Shown: positions 44,359 through 57,917, numbered from the stretch's first letter. The stretch: 64,000 nucleotides of DNA from Welwitschia mirabilis (GCA_051453625.1 JBOZIK010000001.1:238960661-239024660), one strand, 5' to 3'. Program-made: numbers and translations. The notes: generated from the letters alone by a model not told the origin.

Positions 44359-45170
44359 TCAACTATTCATAATATATCTTTTATATAATGAAAAACTAGG
44401 AAGAAATGGAGGACACAAATGTATAACATTACTATTGATTGTAAAATAAAATAACCTATGAATTAATTATAGGTAAATATATGATAGTAATATGATTTGT
44501 CTTTCTTAGAATATGGAAATTCTAATTAAAGAGTAAGTGGAATTTGGTCCAAAGTTCCACTGAGTTTATTAATTAAAAATATTAAAAGAATAAAGAAAAT
44601 TAAGAAAAAAAATAATACTTAATTAGGGTAAGATAAAAGAAAGTGATACACTTCGAATGTAAGGAATACAAAAAGGCTTCTTGAAATATTTATATGTTAC
44701 AAGAATAAGCTAACCTATAGTGGAAAATGAAAATGACTAAATTAGGAGATCTAGAACTTTTACGAAAGGAACATTAGCATATTTTTAAGGAGTAGTATAT
44801 CATCAAGTTCTATATTCATTAAAAGGTTATAAAATTAACAATTTAAGACAAGCCCCTAATGTGACTATAGCATCNNNNNNNNNNNNNNNNCTCAAATATA
44901 CACAAGATATCTTTCATGTGATAAAAAACTAGGAAGAAATGGAGCATACAAACTTATAACATTACTATTATTTATGAACCAAAATAATCTAGAAATTAAT
45001 TATAGGTAAATATATAATATTAATATGATTTATCTTTCTTAGAATATAGTAATTCTAATAAAGGAGTAAGTAGAATTTGGTCCTAGTTTCCACTATATTT
45101 ATCAGATAAAAATATTAAAGAAGAAAGGAATAAGGGGAAGGAAAAAAGTTCTTAACTAGGGGAAGAGTAA
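44359..45170. repeat. Diverged direct repeat (two copies of about 280 bp)
   Basis: 44359-44640 and 44891-45170 are collinear (for example AAAAACTAGGAAGAAATGGA in both) with a shift of about 532 bases and many substitutions. The second copy starts right at the edge of a 16-N gap (44875-44890). Confidence 0.85.
44875..44890. other. Assembly gap, 16 N
   Basis: The right flank is the start of the second direct-repeat copy. Confidence 0.95.
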
Positions 45171-45184
45171 AAAGGGTGTCATGG

Positions 45185-46094
45185 ATGTTGTATTGTAAGC
45201 ATAAAAGGGACAAATGTGTGGTTAACTAGAAATGTAAGCTAGGAAATAAGAATAGCTACAAGAACCAACATTAAGATTTTTTGTGATGACTATGATATTC
45301 AATAATAATAAAAAATTTCTCAAATTGTAATCTATAAATATCATCAATGAAGTTCAAACTCTTATGTAAATAATAGTTTTTTCTATCTCTTATAACTTAC
45401 ATCATAAGCATGACAAGTAAGATTTTTGGTCCCAAAGAAGATCTAATTATGATAATCAAAGAACTAAGATTACTCTAGAACTTCATTTAAAATGGTAAAT
45501 GCATAAAGAAATTCAATCCTATTCAAGAATAATTTGTATGAAAAACATATATACTTAATATAAGAAATCATATTAAGAATGAAAAATAATGATATTACTT
45601 TCATTATAAATAATTTTAACCCTATTTGTAAGCCAAATTAGGGTTATGAATTAGTGTTTCCAAGGCCTAATGGAATTATTCTCTAGAGTGTTCAAAGTCT
45701 AATGGGGTTATTCTTTAGTCATGAGGTTAAATTAAAAGGTTTCTCTTAGAAAATATTCATCATTTATCAACTAACTTTGGATACACTATAGATGGATTAC
45801 TTGCAACATGAAGGGTTAAGAATGTAAGTATTGACCTATTTTTGCATAGTAACTAGTGTAATTACTCTTAAAATCAATGTTACTACTAAAGATAATCAGC
45901 ACACCTCCATCTTCTACCATACGATTATGAATCATGCTAATGTCCTAAAAAATGACACTATTAAGGAAATTATTAGTAAAACTAAATTTTTATATCTTTA
46001 AGCATGATAGATGCATAAAAATTTCATAATGATTAATTAAGAATGCTACATGGCCAATGACAGTGGTGTGAATGTAAATCTTTATGTGTTATCA
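45185..46094 (-). repeat. LTR fragment, gypsy family B
   Basis: It is collinear with 61550-62697 (shared landmarks GTTAACTAGAAATGT, ATCAAAGAACTAAGATTA, AATCCTATTCAAG). It ends GTTATCA followed by TACCTCTAAC, whose minus strand is a short purine tract as found before family B LTRs. The start is truncated. Confidence 0.75.
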
Positions 46095-46479
46095 TACCTC
46101 TAACAACCTTTTGCCAGTCTCTTAGCAAAAAGAGGTGTGTTAAAGATTGTTTAATATTAAAAAAACTACAAAGAAAATCAATTAGGTATAAGAAGAGATT
46201 ATTTAAGAATCAGAAAAAAATTTGGCTAATTTAGGCTAGAATCATGCTTAAATAAAATAATAAATAAATAAAAATAGATGCTCAAGATAAAATATCACTC
46301 CTTCTAACTAATGCAAAAGTTTATCTTCAAAGTTTATATGATTGATAAGGGAATACACATATGAGAATAAGGTGTGAAAGATAAGGAAGTTNNNNNNNNN
46401 NNNNNNNNNNNNNNNNNNNNNNNAAAAGTACATGTAAATGATTAAGATCCATCAAATAAGATGAATATAATAAAGTAAC
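46095..46479. other. Short unassigned stretch with 32-N gap
   Basis: It lies between two LTR fragments. The 32-N gap is at 46392-46423. It may hold the last internal bases of the family B element on its left. No gene was seen. Confidence 0.35.
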
Positions 46480-47390
46480 CTCAATAAACTCACTAATAAT
46501 AAAATAACTTAATAATATAATTTCATTCAAAAATTAAAAATATGATGTTAAATATACTAAAAATAAAGAATGAATAACTATTTATTTATTAAAAATAGAA
46601 ATTACATTACATTTTAAGATGAAATAAAATGTATACTTCTCAAAGCTAGCTTACTTCTAAAGAGGGATCTTAGAAAGCCATGTCAAAAGTTGATGCTCTG
46701 AGGAATTCCCATTATTTTTACTACTTAGAAGTTCTTTACAAATTAAGGAATAAGCCTATTTTATAGGTAAGGATAGGATTTAGATGGTTAGGACCCTTTG
46801 ACCTATAATTATGGGTGGTAGTTTAATGGGAGCTATTATTTTTGTCATGTATCCTTAGTCAGGATCTTCATCTGCTTGTGGAAGTTTTTATGATAAGTTC
46901 AACATGTCGCCTTTACATCATGATGCCTCTACTAATTAGTGCTATCACCGCATGTCTCTAATATCATCATAGATGTCATTGTCTCTTAATACCATGTATC
47001 TTTTTGCACCACCACCATCATGTTTCATTGAAGATATTAGTTATTTTTGATGTAATAATTGATTAAGCTCATAATTGTAATTTGATCATTTTTCTATGAT
47101 AGTTTTAGGATGTAACTTTTAAACTATTTTTTCTCTAAAGGACTAGCAGCATTAGTGACTTGAACAGTGATGCTAACATTTTCTAGTAGATAAACCTCAT
47201 ATTTTAGTATGTCCTTCATAATGCATTAAATAATCTAAACTTGTCATGGAAAAGTGAATAAGTTCATAAATTATGTTGAAAAGGATAAAAGATATAATTT
47301 TATAATAAAAAAACTATTTTAATACTTTTGCCTATGCTAAATTTATCAAATAAACTTGGTCTAACTATTAATTTTTATGTGTGAACAATA
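46480..47390 (-). repeat. LTR fragment, gypsy family A
   Basis: It is collinear with 16290-17190 and 9000-9815: TACATTACATTTTAAG, AAAGCCATGTCAAAAG, the TAGTTTAATGG region and CTCTAAAGGACTAGCAGC. It ends TATTAATTTTTATGTGTGA, matching the A LTR terminus. Confidence 0.75.
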
Positions 47391-48053
47391 AGGAATAAGA
47401 TGCCAAACCAATACCACCTATGTTTAGAATTGCATGGAAAAAGGTACACGTGAAAAGGAATTTTATGAGAAATTGCCAAATGATAAGACTTCATAAATAG
47501 TTATTATAGATGAAAGTGACACTAAGAGGGGAAAAATAAAAAGAGAAGAAAAAGATAGGTAAAAATGAAGAAAAAGGTAAGAATTAAGATGACGATAAAC
47601 CTATAAAATGAGGTAGAAAATTAATAAATACCAAGTTATACTCCAATTCTATGAAAGATCATAACCTACTAATGACCGAAGATGATGATTAGAATGAATA
47701 AAAATATATGTAAACAAGTGCAAGATGAATAAGTAAAAAGTGATGGCAGCACTTGTGAGGGCTCACAATGACATCAATTTTTTCAAGTAAATGCTCTTAG
47801 GTTTGAAATATTAAATAGAAAAAGACATAGGAATTACTAAAACATAAGAAGTGAGGTGATAAAATGACAAAAATGCCTAAGATAAATACAAATTTGATCA
47901 AATTAAATCATAAGGGGCATTTGATTTTAATAATAATCTAGACTATTTAGTCTTATAATGACTCATGGAAAATGATATCTCATCACAACAAACATAGATA
48001 TACATTCAAATATGATTTCTCATAGAGATGTAAGGATGAATGTATGTGGTCTA
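47391..48053. other. Unassigned AT-rich flank of the family B array
   Basis: It contains AGTGATGGCAGCACTTG (47728), which resembles AGTAGATGCCAGCACTAG at 51447 inside element B1. Part of it may therefore be decayed family B internal sequence. No gene was seen. Confidence 0.35.
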
Positions 48054-49287
48054 TATTTGTGATGAAATCTGGTTATGCTTGTAACTATTATGAATGCATA
48101 ATAATATGCAAGATCATTTAAGGAATACAAATCTTATGTTGTTAAATCAAACTTATACCAACAATACTAAGACTTCCATTTATAGTATAGTCCTAGTATT
48201 ATTCTTTCATAAGGATAGATGTGATGAACTATCAATGAAGGAATCACAAGCAAAATGAGTATAAGTGTGTAAAATATATAAGAGATCTAAGAATTAGAAA
48301 TACCTTTAAGGGTTAGCATAGTAATTTCAATGATAGCAAGAGTCTTTGATTAAGCTCATGTACCTTTACTTTAATAAGTTAGCTCAATCATAGTGGCATA
48401 ATCACATCCACCATATAAATGAGGGTGATTTCTTTAAGCCACACTAGCTTTCACCACAAGACTATTATAAGCATAAAAATTAGGATTTACCAAGATTCAT
48501 TAAATAAATACTCAAGTTATGAAACTAAAGCATAAAGAAGAATCACAAATAAGATCTTAAATTAATTAATATGTCTTACTCAAATATAAGTATAATAAGT
48601 ATGAATCAATCACCATTTGATATCAAAGCAATGAACTAAAGAAATAACATGCAATACTTTATTATCAAATAAGGTAAGTCATATAATCCATGATAAGCAT
48701 TCATGGTAATCCAAGAAACATTATGCTAGCTTGAAAGCTAATCCATCCCTAATGGAGATTTAAAAAGAATGCATGACTAAATCACTAATAATATGCTTGT
48801 AATAATGATAAATAATAATCCTTTAATTAAACATAAGTACATAATTTTTATGCCACATTACGGTAAAAAATTAGGATTTATAAGGACTAATGATATTACT
48901 ATTTAGAGTTCTAAATTGTTTAACAGAGTTAATCTTTAGTCATGGAGGTAAATTGAGGGGTTTCTCTTAGAAAATATTCTTCACTTATCAATGACTTTTA
49001 TAAATTCTCCAAATGGTGTGCTTACACTAAGAAGGCTTAGAAACATAAGTTGTAATCCATTCTATGATGCCACCACCTAAATTGATCATCACACCTTCAT
49101 CATTTACCATCATGCTCCAAATCCTACTAATGTTCTGTGAAATAATAATGTTAAGATGGATTATTTGTAAATCTAAAGTTTAATAGCCCTAAGTATAATA
49201 GATGTAAAGAATGATGTAATGATGAATTTAAAAATGCTAACATGACTTAGTTATCTTAACGTAAATGTTAATTTTTGCAAGTTATCA
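48054..49287 (-). repeat. 3' LTR of element B1
   Basis: It is collinear with 56648-57917: AGTCCTAGTATTATTCTTTC, CACATCCACCATATAAATGA and GAAAGCTAATCCATCC each find a close match. It ends GTTATCA. Confidence 0.85.
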
Positions 49288-49303
49288 TACCCCCTAGTGT
49301 GTG
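49288..49303 (-). other. Polypurine-tract remnant, element B1
   Basis: The minus strand reads CACACTAGGGGGTA directly before the LTR start TGATAACTTGC, a G-rich purine run in the expected place. Confidence 0.5.
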
Positions 49304-52050
49304 AAAAATTATTTAACATAGAAAAAATTATAAATAAAATTAATAAAGTATAATAACAAATAATGTATAATTCAAAATTAGATAATTTCATCTAAAAATC
49401 ACACTTACACAAAAGAATAGAGCATGAAAGATAGGTACTTAAATGCAAATGTTACTCCCTTCAACCAAATCTAAACTTTATCCTCAAAGTTTGAAGGATA
49501 AGAAAAATTAAATTTAAACATAATAAAAAGTGAATGATGCATGTTTTAGTGTATGTTTAAAAAAGAAAATTACTAAAATAAAATATGAAACGCATAATGA
49601 AACTCAAGAGTAGGAAATGCAAACTAACATAAACGAAAGAATCCTAATCAACATAGCTCTTTAAGTGAAATGATTTGAATCTATAAATTTAAAATATATA
49701 TTGCTTAGAATATTAGAAAATAACTAAAAATATATAGGGATTAAACATAAAGCATGATGATTTAGGAATAAGGGAATGCGTGGTAAATCTTTATCGGTTC
49801 ATTTATATGATGCTTTAACAAAGATCTAATTACTACAAAATCTAAAAATGGAATTAAGATTATCTCAAATAAATAAGGATTTTTTGTGAAGATTATGGAG
49901 ATGGAACTAGCTAGAGACGATAGTGATATCAACTTTATTGAAAATTAGTCTATCAGTATTTACTTTCAAAGAATAAAAACTAAGTTAAAACATTAGAAAT
50001 TATATGTCAGTAAGGAGGAAAACCAGTTTAATAGAAATATAAGCTTGAAATTAATTTTACATTATGGGATAAAATGTATTACATTAAGAAAAATATGTAA
50101 AATAAAAATTACAAGATACATATAAAAAATTATATTAGATATGTAGGTGATAGGCAGGGTGGAGGGTGGTGGGGTGGTGTGGTAAGGGGAAAATGGGGAG
50201 TGCCATCATTTTTAACTTCTAGATCATTTCTTATTACTTCCTTTAATTTTTTTTAACTTCTTAATAATTCTATTTGTTTTTTTCAAAAAACTACTAATCC
50301 AAGTTCTTTATGATTTAGGTACTTCCTTCAATACAATGCTAATAGAAGTAATGGAGCAATGTTAATGAGTGATAAACTAAGAAGTAGAAGAAGATGGAGA
50401 AGAAGGGACATGATAAGATTTACGAATGCATTATTTACCCTTTTTTTTAAGGTGGTTAAAGAATAAGAATAAGAAGAAGATTGAGAAGAAGGAGGAGTTA
50501 TTTGTAGAGGATCTTCACCTTCCTAAATTTCATGAATATTCCTTGGGATCTAATATTCATTTACACACTTATTAAATTGGATAGTCTTTTTGGGAGTGAT
50601 TATTTCTATGAAAGTTATATCCCAATTCGTAAAATATAAAGTGTGGACTAAAGTGTTATGAATCAAAACTAAGACTAAGCATGAGAGGACAAGATTACTC
50701 TTATAGCCTATATCATCTACTATGATGATAGCAAGGGGCTTGATATCTTGGATTATTCTAATCATATCAAGATGGCTACTATATGCATTGATCATATGTC
50801 ATATAGGTAGAATGTTATAGATGATAAATATGAAAAGATCTCTTAGTTCTTATAGAGATATTTGTAAGGAAAGGCATTTTTTCTATTAGGTGCATACTCT
50901 ATATTAAGTGTAGCACATCAAAAACTAAGGGATTTAGTAAGCATGTAAAGTAAGATATTATGATGTTTAGCTCTTAGTAATGATTCTACATTACTAAATA
51001 AAACAACAAAAGAAGTGTGATGAATTGAAGAATGGATTATCCAAGGGATATCTTTATTTACTTTGTCATTTCTATACAACTTTGAAACTTTGATATAAAA
51101 TTAGTGGGTTCCTTATTCCTTTAAAAAGTAATTCCAATTTATTGCTTTAATCTTGTCAAGGTAGAAAGATACATAAAGGGATAGGAAAGATGAGAAAATT
51201 TAGCCCTTTATAAATGCTCCTGATCTTCTACTTATAATGGCTTCAAATAAAAGAACTAAAAGAAGGAAAAAATGAAAATGAAATAAAAATAAAAGTCAAA
51301 GTTAAAAAAGTCAAACATGAATTAAAGAATATATAGACGGATTTTTGAATTACTAATAGGCTCATTAATAGGTTAGAAATTCAAAAGATCCTATGAAGAA
51401 GTTATAACTAAAAATTAAACACACCTAGAGATAAAAGAACAATGACATGAGTAAAAGTAGATGCCAGCACTAGAAAAGCTTGGATACATGGGTGAAGTCT
51501 AGATGGAATAGTTAGCAATAGTACAATAGTTATGGAAATCGTATGTGAATGGTGTGGTTAGGCTCAAAATTATAGGTTTTTATAAGAAGTGAATGAAATT
51601 TGGATTATTAGGTTCCCTAATTTTATTAATGATTCAAATTACATTTCCCTTGAATTTAAACCTAGACATAAGATTAAATCATACAAAACACAATGAAGTT
51701 CTAGTGTTCTTTTTCATGAACGAAAAAAACTAAGAACTATGAGTTAAAATAGAAAGTGAAAATGAACATTTTCGAGATGAAATAAAAGTGATTAAATATA
51801 ATAATGAAGTGATAAATCCCATCATGCATCCTATGAGTAAATAAGACATTGTTAAATACAAGCTAATGGTCTTATTTTATTTACATAGTTTTGGTGGATC
51901 TCTTACTAAGACAAAGAAGAATATCAATAACTAACTCTTTACAAATCTATAAGTAGTCAAAGAATCTCAAGTTTAACTTGTTAAAGTAAGTACATAAAAG
52001 ATTTCTTTAGTTTCATCTTGATTTCATTTCATTTTCCATCTTCTTTTATG
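49304..52050 (-). other. 3' internal region of B1, no gene recognised; G-rich patch
   Basis: It is AT-rich except for 50157-50198, where five runs of three or four G lie on the plus strand within 42 bases (see findings). No RT, RNase H, integrase or env motif was seen. An 81-codon minus frame at 50550-50795 has no recognised resemblance. Confidence 0.45.
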
Positions 52051-52313
52051 GTTAACCCTCTCTTAATAATTTGGTCAAATTGATCATTTATTATTTTGAT
52101 GATTCCTTCTAATAGACTTAACATGTTGTATTAAAAGGATTTAGTGTTGCATTGCCAGTAAGTATCTATAGTCTTGATGTAGTTAAATACACTACAAATG
52201 AATCATTAAATATACATTAACATAAGGTATCTATATCCCCAATGCAAGTAACTAAACCTAGTGAAAATGATCATAGAAAACCTGTTCTAGTGAGGAGATT
52301 TAAGACTTTTCCT

Positions 52314-52377
<64 letters not shown>

Positions 52378-52500
52378 NNNNNNNNNNNNNNNNNNNNNNN
52401 NNNNCCCACACTTCCCCCCCCCCCCCCTTTCCCTTCACACAAACCCCCCTCTCTTCCTCTCTCTCTCTCTCATTCCCTCTCTCTTTGATTTATAGTACAT
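52051..52500 (-). repeat. B1 repeat cassette: 66-bp tandem units plus (CT)n
   Basis: Two degenerate units of about 66 bp (52146-52212 and 52213-52262; GTATCTATAG then GATGTAGTTAAATACAC) are followed by (CT)n at 52318-52377, 27 Ns (52378-52404), a run of 14 C (52414-52427) and more CT-rich sequence. The same order occurs in B2 at 58180-58522. Confidence 0.8.
52378..52404. other. Assembly gap, 27 N
   Basis: It lies at the end of the (CT)n run. Confidence 0.95.
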
Positions 52501-53500
52501 GAAAAAGGATCATTGGTAATTAGCCTAACAGAGATATCATCTCATCCCCATAAATGCTTTGAAATAAAGAAATTCCATGAAATAAGTAGAACAACGTTTT
52601 TTTTATTCCAATTTGAATATCTCCAATGCACATAAACCTTAGTAAAGAACTTAAAAACTTAAAGAATTAGCTTATAAAATAAAAAAACCACAAATTCTTA
52701 GCTAAACTTTAAAACGGTAAAGGATATTTTTATTAGTGAATTAAGAAAAGGTCATTAACTTGGATCATTAAGTCTCATAAACTCATAAGAGAATGGAAGG
52801 TATAAAGGGAATGTGGGTAATAAAGGATTAAATAGAGGTAATGTAGACAGATTAAAATGGCTAAAGTATGAATGAGATACATGATCATATCTAGATTTTT
52901 CTACGAAATGAGCATCCTTAAACATTTTTTTTTTTATTTCATGAATTAATCTAAACATCCTAAGACTAGATTATCAAGAGGTAATTTAAATTCAAAGTTT
53001 GATACAACTATATTAAGTTCATAAAAAGGGTATTTGATTGTAAGTAAAGAGAAAACTCTAAAGGGTTATAACTTTTAAACTCAAAGGGTTAGGATGCATT
53101 ATCAAGTGATAAATTTTCCCTAAGAAACATTTTATGATAAGACTTCAAACATGATTTGAAAAACTTAGAAAGGATATATAAAGAATAATTATTAGAGTTT
53201 AAATATTCTAGGTCATAAGGAAATCATCCTATTCCTCTCTTATGCTTGTTCAATAATTGTTTTAAGACATCTTTCAAAAATAAAGACATAGATAAATTAG
53301 CAATTAAAGAATGAGTAGGGTCGTCATCAAAAATACATCTTTAATCGTCAAAAGAAATTATGTTTTAAAGGAAGGATCCTTTACAAGATTAAAACATGAA
53401 TCAAAATCATGAAAAGATGAGGGAAGATTAAAAACATTTTGCTAATAAGAGAGTATTTCAAGATCATCACCAAGAATTTTAATATACTAAATTCCTTTCA
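52501..53500 (-). other. B1 internal spacer
   Basis: It lies downstream of the protease. FEDHF-type or RT motifs were looked for and not found. A 67-codon minus frame (52755-52958, FKDAHFVEKSRYDHVSHSYF) has no recognised resemblance. Confidence 0.4.
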
Positions 53501-53509
53501 AATACTTAT

Positions 53510-53770
53510 GTTGATTTATAGTATTAAATATATTTAATCCAATGGTCATGTTTTCAAATTAAATAATAATAATATCAATCATATAATTAATAAAAGAATT
53601 ACAAGTATTAAGAAAAGGTATATCTGAAATTATTGAAATAGAATTATTCTTAGTTTGCTTCATCTACAAAACTACAAGATCCATAGAGAAAAAACAATTT
53701 TCTACTTAGATAATAACATCCTCTACTATAACTCAAGGGTGCTTTCAAAGAGTTATTAGCCAAATGTAAT
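53510..53770 (-). pseudogene. Protease remnant, element B1
   Basis: The minus strand gives VIVEDVIIYVENCFFSMDLV (53735-53676), then IPFLNTCNSFIN and FENMTIGLNIFNTIN. These match the last half of Athila/Tat proteases: V-V-E-D-V-x-V-x-V, then R-P-F-L-x-T-x-x-A-x-I, then the M-T-x-x-x-N-I-F end. The active-site D-x-G-A block upstream was not identified. Protease would process Gag-Pol. In the sister unit B2 this region seems to be missing. Confidence 0.6.
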
Positions 53771-54299
53771 TAGATCTTGGTATTTTTAAAATTAGATAAA
53801 CCAAGTTATTTTTAGACATTATGATGTAAAATATTAATTTTAGATCTAGGATATAATAAGGCTTATTGGAAGTATGTGTTTTTTTATTGTGATGGATATG
53901 TTTAAGCATCCTTAATCTTTATATTTTGGGGTAATTTAATTTGAATAATGGTATTATTTTATTAGGTAAGGAAATATTTATTCTTTATATTCATCTTCCT
54001 TTTAATGATACATAGGTCCTTCAAGAATTTGACATATGAGGGTACTTACTTAATAGCTTCTATAAGAGGAATGTTAATTTTTAATTCCTTTAAAATTTTT
54101 GATTATTTATCATTACTTATTAGGTAATTGATCTCTCCTAAGTTGTTGAGAAAAATTTTAGGATTCTTTATATTTTAGGGCATCTTCTTCTACTTCATAT
54201 TTCTTTTCTATCTCTTTCTCACGTTTGGGCTTACTTTATTGAACTTCATATTGTAATTGTTTTCATCTACTTCTTTGTTGATTTGTTTATGAATTACCA

Positions 54300-55460
54300 A
54301 TTTAATAACTTTAGTTTCTTTGATTTGTATCAACTTACAACTCTTATGATTAAATTCATGTATATTAGGAAGCTTACCCTTCTCATATTAATTAAGTGAT
54401 ATAAGGGTATATGTAGTAGTTTATCTTAACTAATGCATACCTTATTTTAATTTTTGCAATGTAGAAGAGGTTTGTTTATTGAAATATTATTATGTAGTAT
54501 TAATATGATGTTGTATTTGTATAAAATTATGAAGTGTGTTTTCTAAAGAATTAAAAGTTGAAGAGGAGTTTGAGTTCTTATGTTGAACAGTTAATTCTTA
54601 ATTAGAATTTTCTTACTTACAGGAGAAATTAGGGTTGTTCCACCATATATGTTATAAGTATAGGTTTTTCACTTATTGGTTTTGTCATTATTACTTCAAA
54701 ACATTTACTCTTTCTTTAACTACACCTTAAAACATAAGGATTGATGGACATTCAAAAGGTTCATGTGTATCCATAAGATAAATGTTAGAATGAGGTGATG
54801 AAATAATGGATTGAGGTACTGTGATAAGAAACTTAATCTTCTTTGAACTTTATTCCAACTTTTAGTTGACTTAAGTGATTTCTAGAATTTTAAATTTGCT
54901 AATAGACCTAATGAATTGTTTTGATCATAGGGGCTCATTAGTTCTTTGAACTTTTAGCTATAGTTTCAAGGAAATTTCATGATTTGTAAAAGTATACTAA
55001 ACTTCCTTTACACATTATCTCTACAAGTTTCCTATAGTTAGAGAAAGGCCTTCATAAAAAAGGCCTATAACTTTACCTTAATTAAATCTATGTTGAGGGA
55101 ATCAAAGAAGTAGATCTATGAATTTTTCTCATGTGTGGAGAAGGTTTCAATGTATTTTATTAGAAATTCATTATCTCACATTTAATAACCTTATTCATAT
55201 GACTAGGAAAGAATTTCCAAATGAGAATGTAATTAAGTTCTTCCTAAGTTATGGTAAAAATAGTTTTAAAGGTTTATAGCCAAGATTTTACTTTTTATTT
55301 TAGAAAAATAGGAAATAAAATCAACCTAAGTGCATTAAACATGTTTTGTCTCTAAGGCATTACTGAGAGCATAAATTTAAATTCTCTAAAATGAATGTAG
55401 AAACATTTAAATTTTAATGAAAATGTAAAATTAGTTGAATAATTACTATCTTAAAGTCAA
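54300..55460 (-). pseudogene. Gag remnant, element B1
   Basis: Near the primer side, EELNYILIWKFFPSHMNKVI followed by KCEIMNF (55245-55180) matches the Gag capsid core W-E-E-L-x-x-x-F-L-x-x-F-F-P and R-x-E-I-x-x-F. Farther down, WWNNPNFSCK (54642-54617) is the diagnostic W-R-N-H-P-N-F-S-W block. The C-terminal stretch (54500-54320) aligns with the better preserved one in B2. Many stops are present. Confidence 0.7.
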
Positions 55461-56621
55461 TTATATCTACATTAGGAGGTTGAAAAATACATGAAGTTGT
55501 ACCTAGACATTGTGGTCGAAGGTTTTTTTTAAAGTATGTCTATGTTAGTTAATATTCAAATTGCTTATAAAGTCATAAAATTGAAATTATAATGAATTAT
55601 GTAAGATTTTTTGATATCTCTCATGTGGATGGTGTCTAGAGATAGGTTACTCCCATGAACTAACTTTTACTCCATTTCAAAATTAATAGGAATTTAGTAT
55701 AGTCTTCTACTAAATGTTCATTGCCACTTCATGTAGCATAAGAAAATAATTCATAAAAATCATTTTTTTAGATGCACATGATTTGTAAAAGCTATTAAAA
55801 GGTCATAAATGTTTTATTCAGAAAATATGAAAGTTATAAGTTACAAAAACTGGTGGTACCAGTGACACTAGATAACAGAACCTATTTTTTGATGTAAAAT
55901 TGGTTCAGTAAAATATTGTTATGTATGTTTTAAGATCTCTAATAGTTTGGGAAGGTAGGTCATTATGAATAACTAATAGGTTTAGAATAAATCTCGATGT
56001 TGAAAATGGCTAATGCAAAAATGAAAATACTACTATGCAAATGTAATGCAAGAAATAATAATGTAGAAATGAAAAACACATGTATTAAAGCACTTTCCTA
56101 ATATTTTGTTGATGATGATATTCTTTAAACATATCTTCAAATACATACTAAGAATATTACTTAAGATAGAGAAGGAAAGAGATATAGAAAGATGATAGAG
56201 AGAGAGAGAGATGGAGAAAAGAAAGAATTTTTTTTATTGTTTCTCTTATTATTTTTTCTTTAAACCTATGAAAGATTATTTCGTATAAGGAAATTTGATA
56301 TCCTCTTCTAGGTAATGATAAAGAAATAAAAAGGAAAAAAAGTTGGGAAAAAAATAAAAATAATGAATAAAAAAAGAAAAATAAAAGAAAAAAGAAGTCA
56401 TTAGATTAGGTTTTATTGATCAAGTACTAAGCATGATCAATATCAATCTAGCAGTGAGAAAAGAAAAAGATAAAAAAGAAAATAAATGAACACTAGAAAA
56501 GGACCAATATAAAATAAAATAAAATAGAAAAGAATAAGAATAAAAAGGAAAAAATAAAAATAAATAAAAAGAGGTACAACAATGTTAATTTTGTGCATAT
56601 CCCACTGTAGCTACCATGATA
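55461..56621 (-). other. Leader region of element B1
   Basis: It lies between the primer site and gag. The plus strand is strongly A/G-rich at 56160-56570, including a short (GA)n at 56190-56205. It is collinear with 60640-61280 in B2. Confidence 0.6.
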
Positions 56622-56643
56622 CTATCCTCAACAATGGTGTCAA
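56622..56643 (-). other. Primer-binding site (tRNA-Asp type), element B1
   Basis: The minus strand reads TTTGACACCATTGTTGAGGA. Every difference from TGGCGCCGTTGCCGGGGA is a G-to-A or C-to-T change. Confidence 0.75.
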
Positions 56644-56647
56644 AAAG

Positions 56648-57917
56648 CTATTCATGGTAAAATTTGGATACACTTGTATCTATTATTAATGTATGATAAT
56701 ATGCAAGTTTACCCTAGGAATACAATTTTTTCATAACCAAATACAACTTTTACAAATGAAACTAGGACTTCTATTTTTAGTATAATCCTAATGTTATTCT
56801 TTCACAGGGATAGATGTGATGAAATAGTAATAAAACAAGCATAATAAAAATAAGTATAAGTGAGTTAAATATAAGAGAAATCTAGAAATGGAACATAGAT
56901 TCAAGGTTTAACATAAATATTTCAAAGATAATAAGAGTCTTTAATTAATCTAATGTATCTTTACTTTAGTGAGTTAGCGATAGGCATGATGACATAATCT
57001 TATCCACCATATAAAAGAGGGTGATGTCTCTAAGCTACTATAGCTTTCACAATGAAAACATTATAAATATGAAAAGTAAGGTTCTTTTAATATACATTAA
57101 ATAAGATTTGGATTATGAAACTAAAGTAAAAAGAAAAATCACATATAAGATCTTAAAGTACTTAACATGCCTTAGTCAAACCTAAGCATAACAAGTATGA
57201 AGAAATTATGAGTTGGTATTAAATTAATGAACTAAGGAAAGAACATGAAATAATTTATTATTGAAGGAATAAAAGCATATAATCCATAAAAATCACTTAT
57301 GCTTATCCAAAAAACATCATGCTAGCTTAAAAGTTAGCCCATCTCTAATAAGAGATCTAGAAAGAACTAATGACTAAAGCTCTAATAATCTTCTTTTAAT
57401 AATTATAATCAATAATTCTTTAGTTGAAGTAAAGTAAGATATTTATAGGCTAAATTAGAGTTATGAATTAAGATTTCTAAGGCCTAATAAAATAACTCTT
57501 TAATGTTTTCAAAGTGTAATGGAGTGTTCTTTAGGCATGGAGCCAAATTAAGGGATTTCTCATGGAAAATATTATTCATTTATCAACTGCTTTAGGAAAT
57601 GATCTATATGGATTACTTATACTAGGAAGGTTTAAGAATGTAAATCTTGACCCATTTTATGTATAGTAACTAGTGTTTCTTCTCCTATAACCAATTCCGC
57701 CTTGATCATCACACCTCCATCTTCTGCCACCATGCCTCAAATCTGACTAATGTTTTGCAAAATAATAATGTTGAAAAACATTATTAGTAAAAATACATTC
57801 TAATAACATTAAGTATAATAGATTCATAAAAATGATGTTATGATGAATTTAAGCATGTTAACATGATGCTAACATGCCCCACATATCTTAACATAAATGT
57901 CAATTTTTATAAGTATA
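56648..57917 (-). repeat. LTR shared between B1 and B2 units (5' LTR of B1)
   Basis: It is collinear with 48054-49287 and with 61325-62697. It carries the B1 primer site on its left. On its right, after a 230-base interval, lies the 3' internal cassette of B2. Confidence 0.8.

Larger units (their letters stand above)
48054..57917 (-). mobile_element. Gypsy family B element B1 (gag and protease only)
   Basis: LTRs at 48054-49287 and 56648-57917 are collinear. A tRNA-Asp-type primer site lies on the minus strand at 56622-56643. Gag and protease remnants follow. The remaining 4 kb to the 3' LTR has no recognised RT or integrase, although a full pol would need about that space. It is either a non-autonomous derivative or too decayed to read. 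Confidence 0.7.

Noticed and set aside
52242-52502. Ser/Leu-repeat and Arg/Glu-repeat frames (also 42079-42336 and 58403-58720)
   Set aside because: They are translations of the (CT)n microsatellites.
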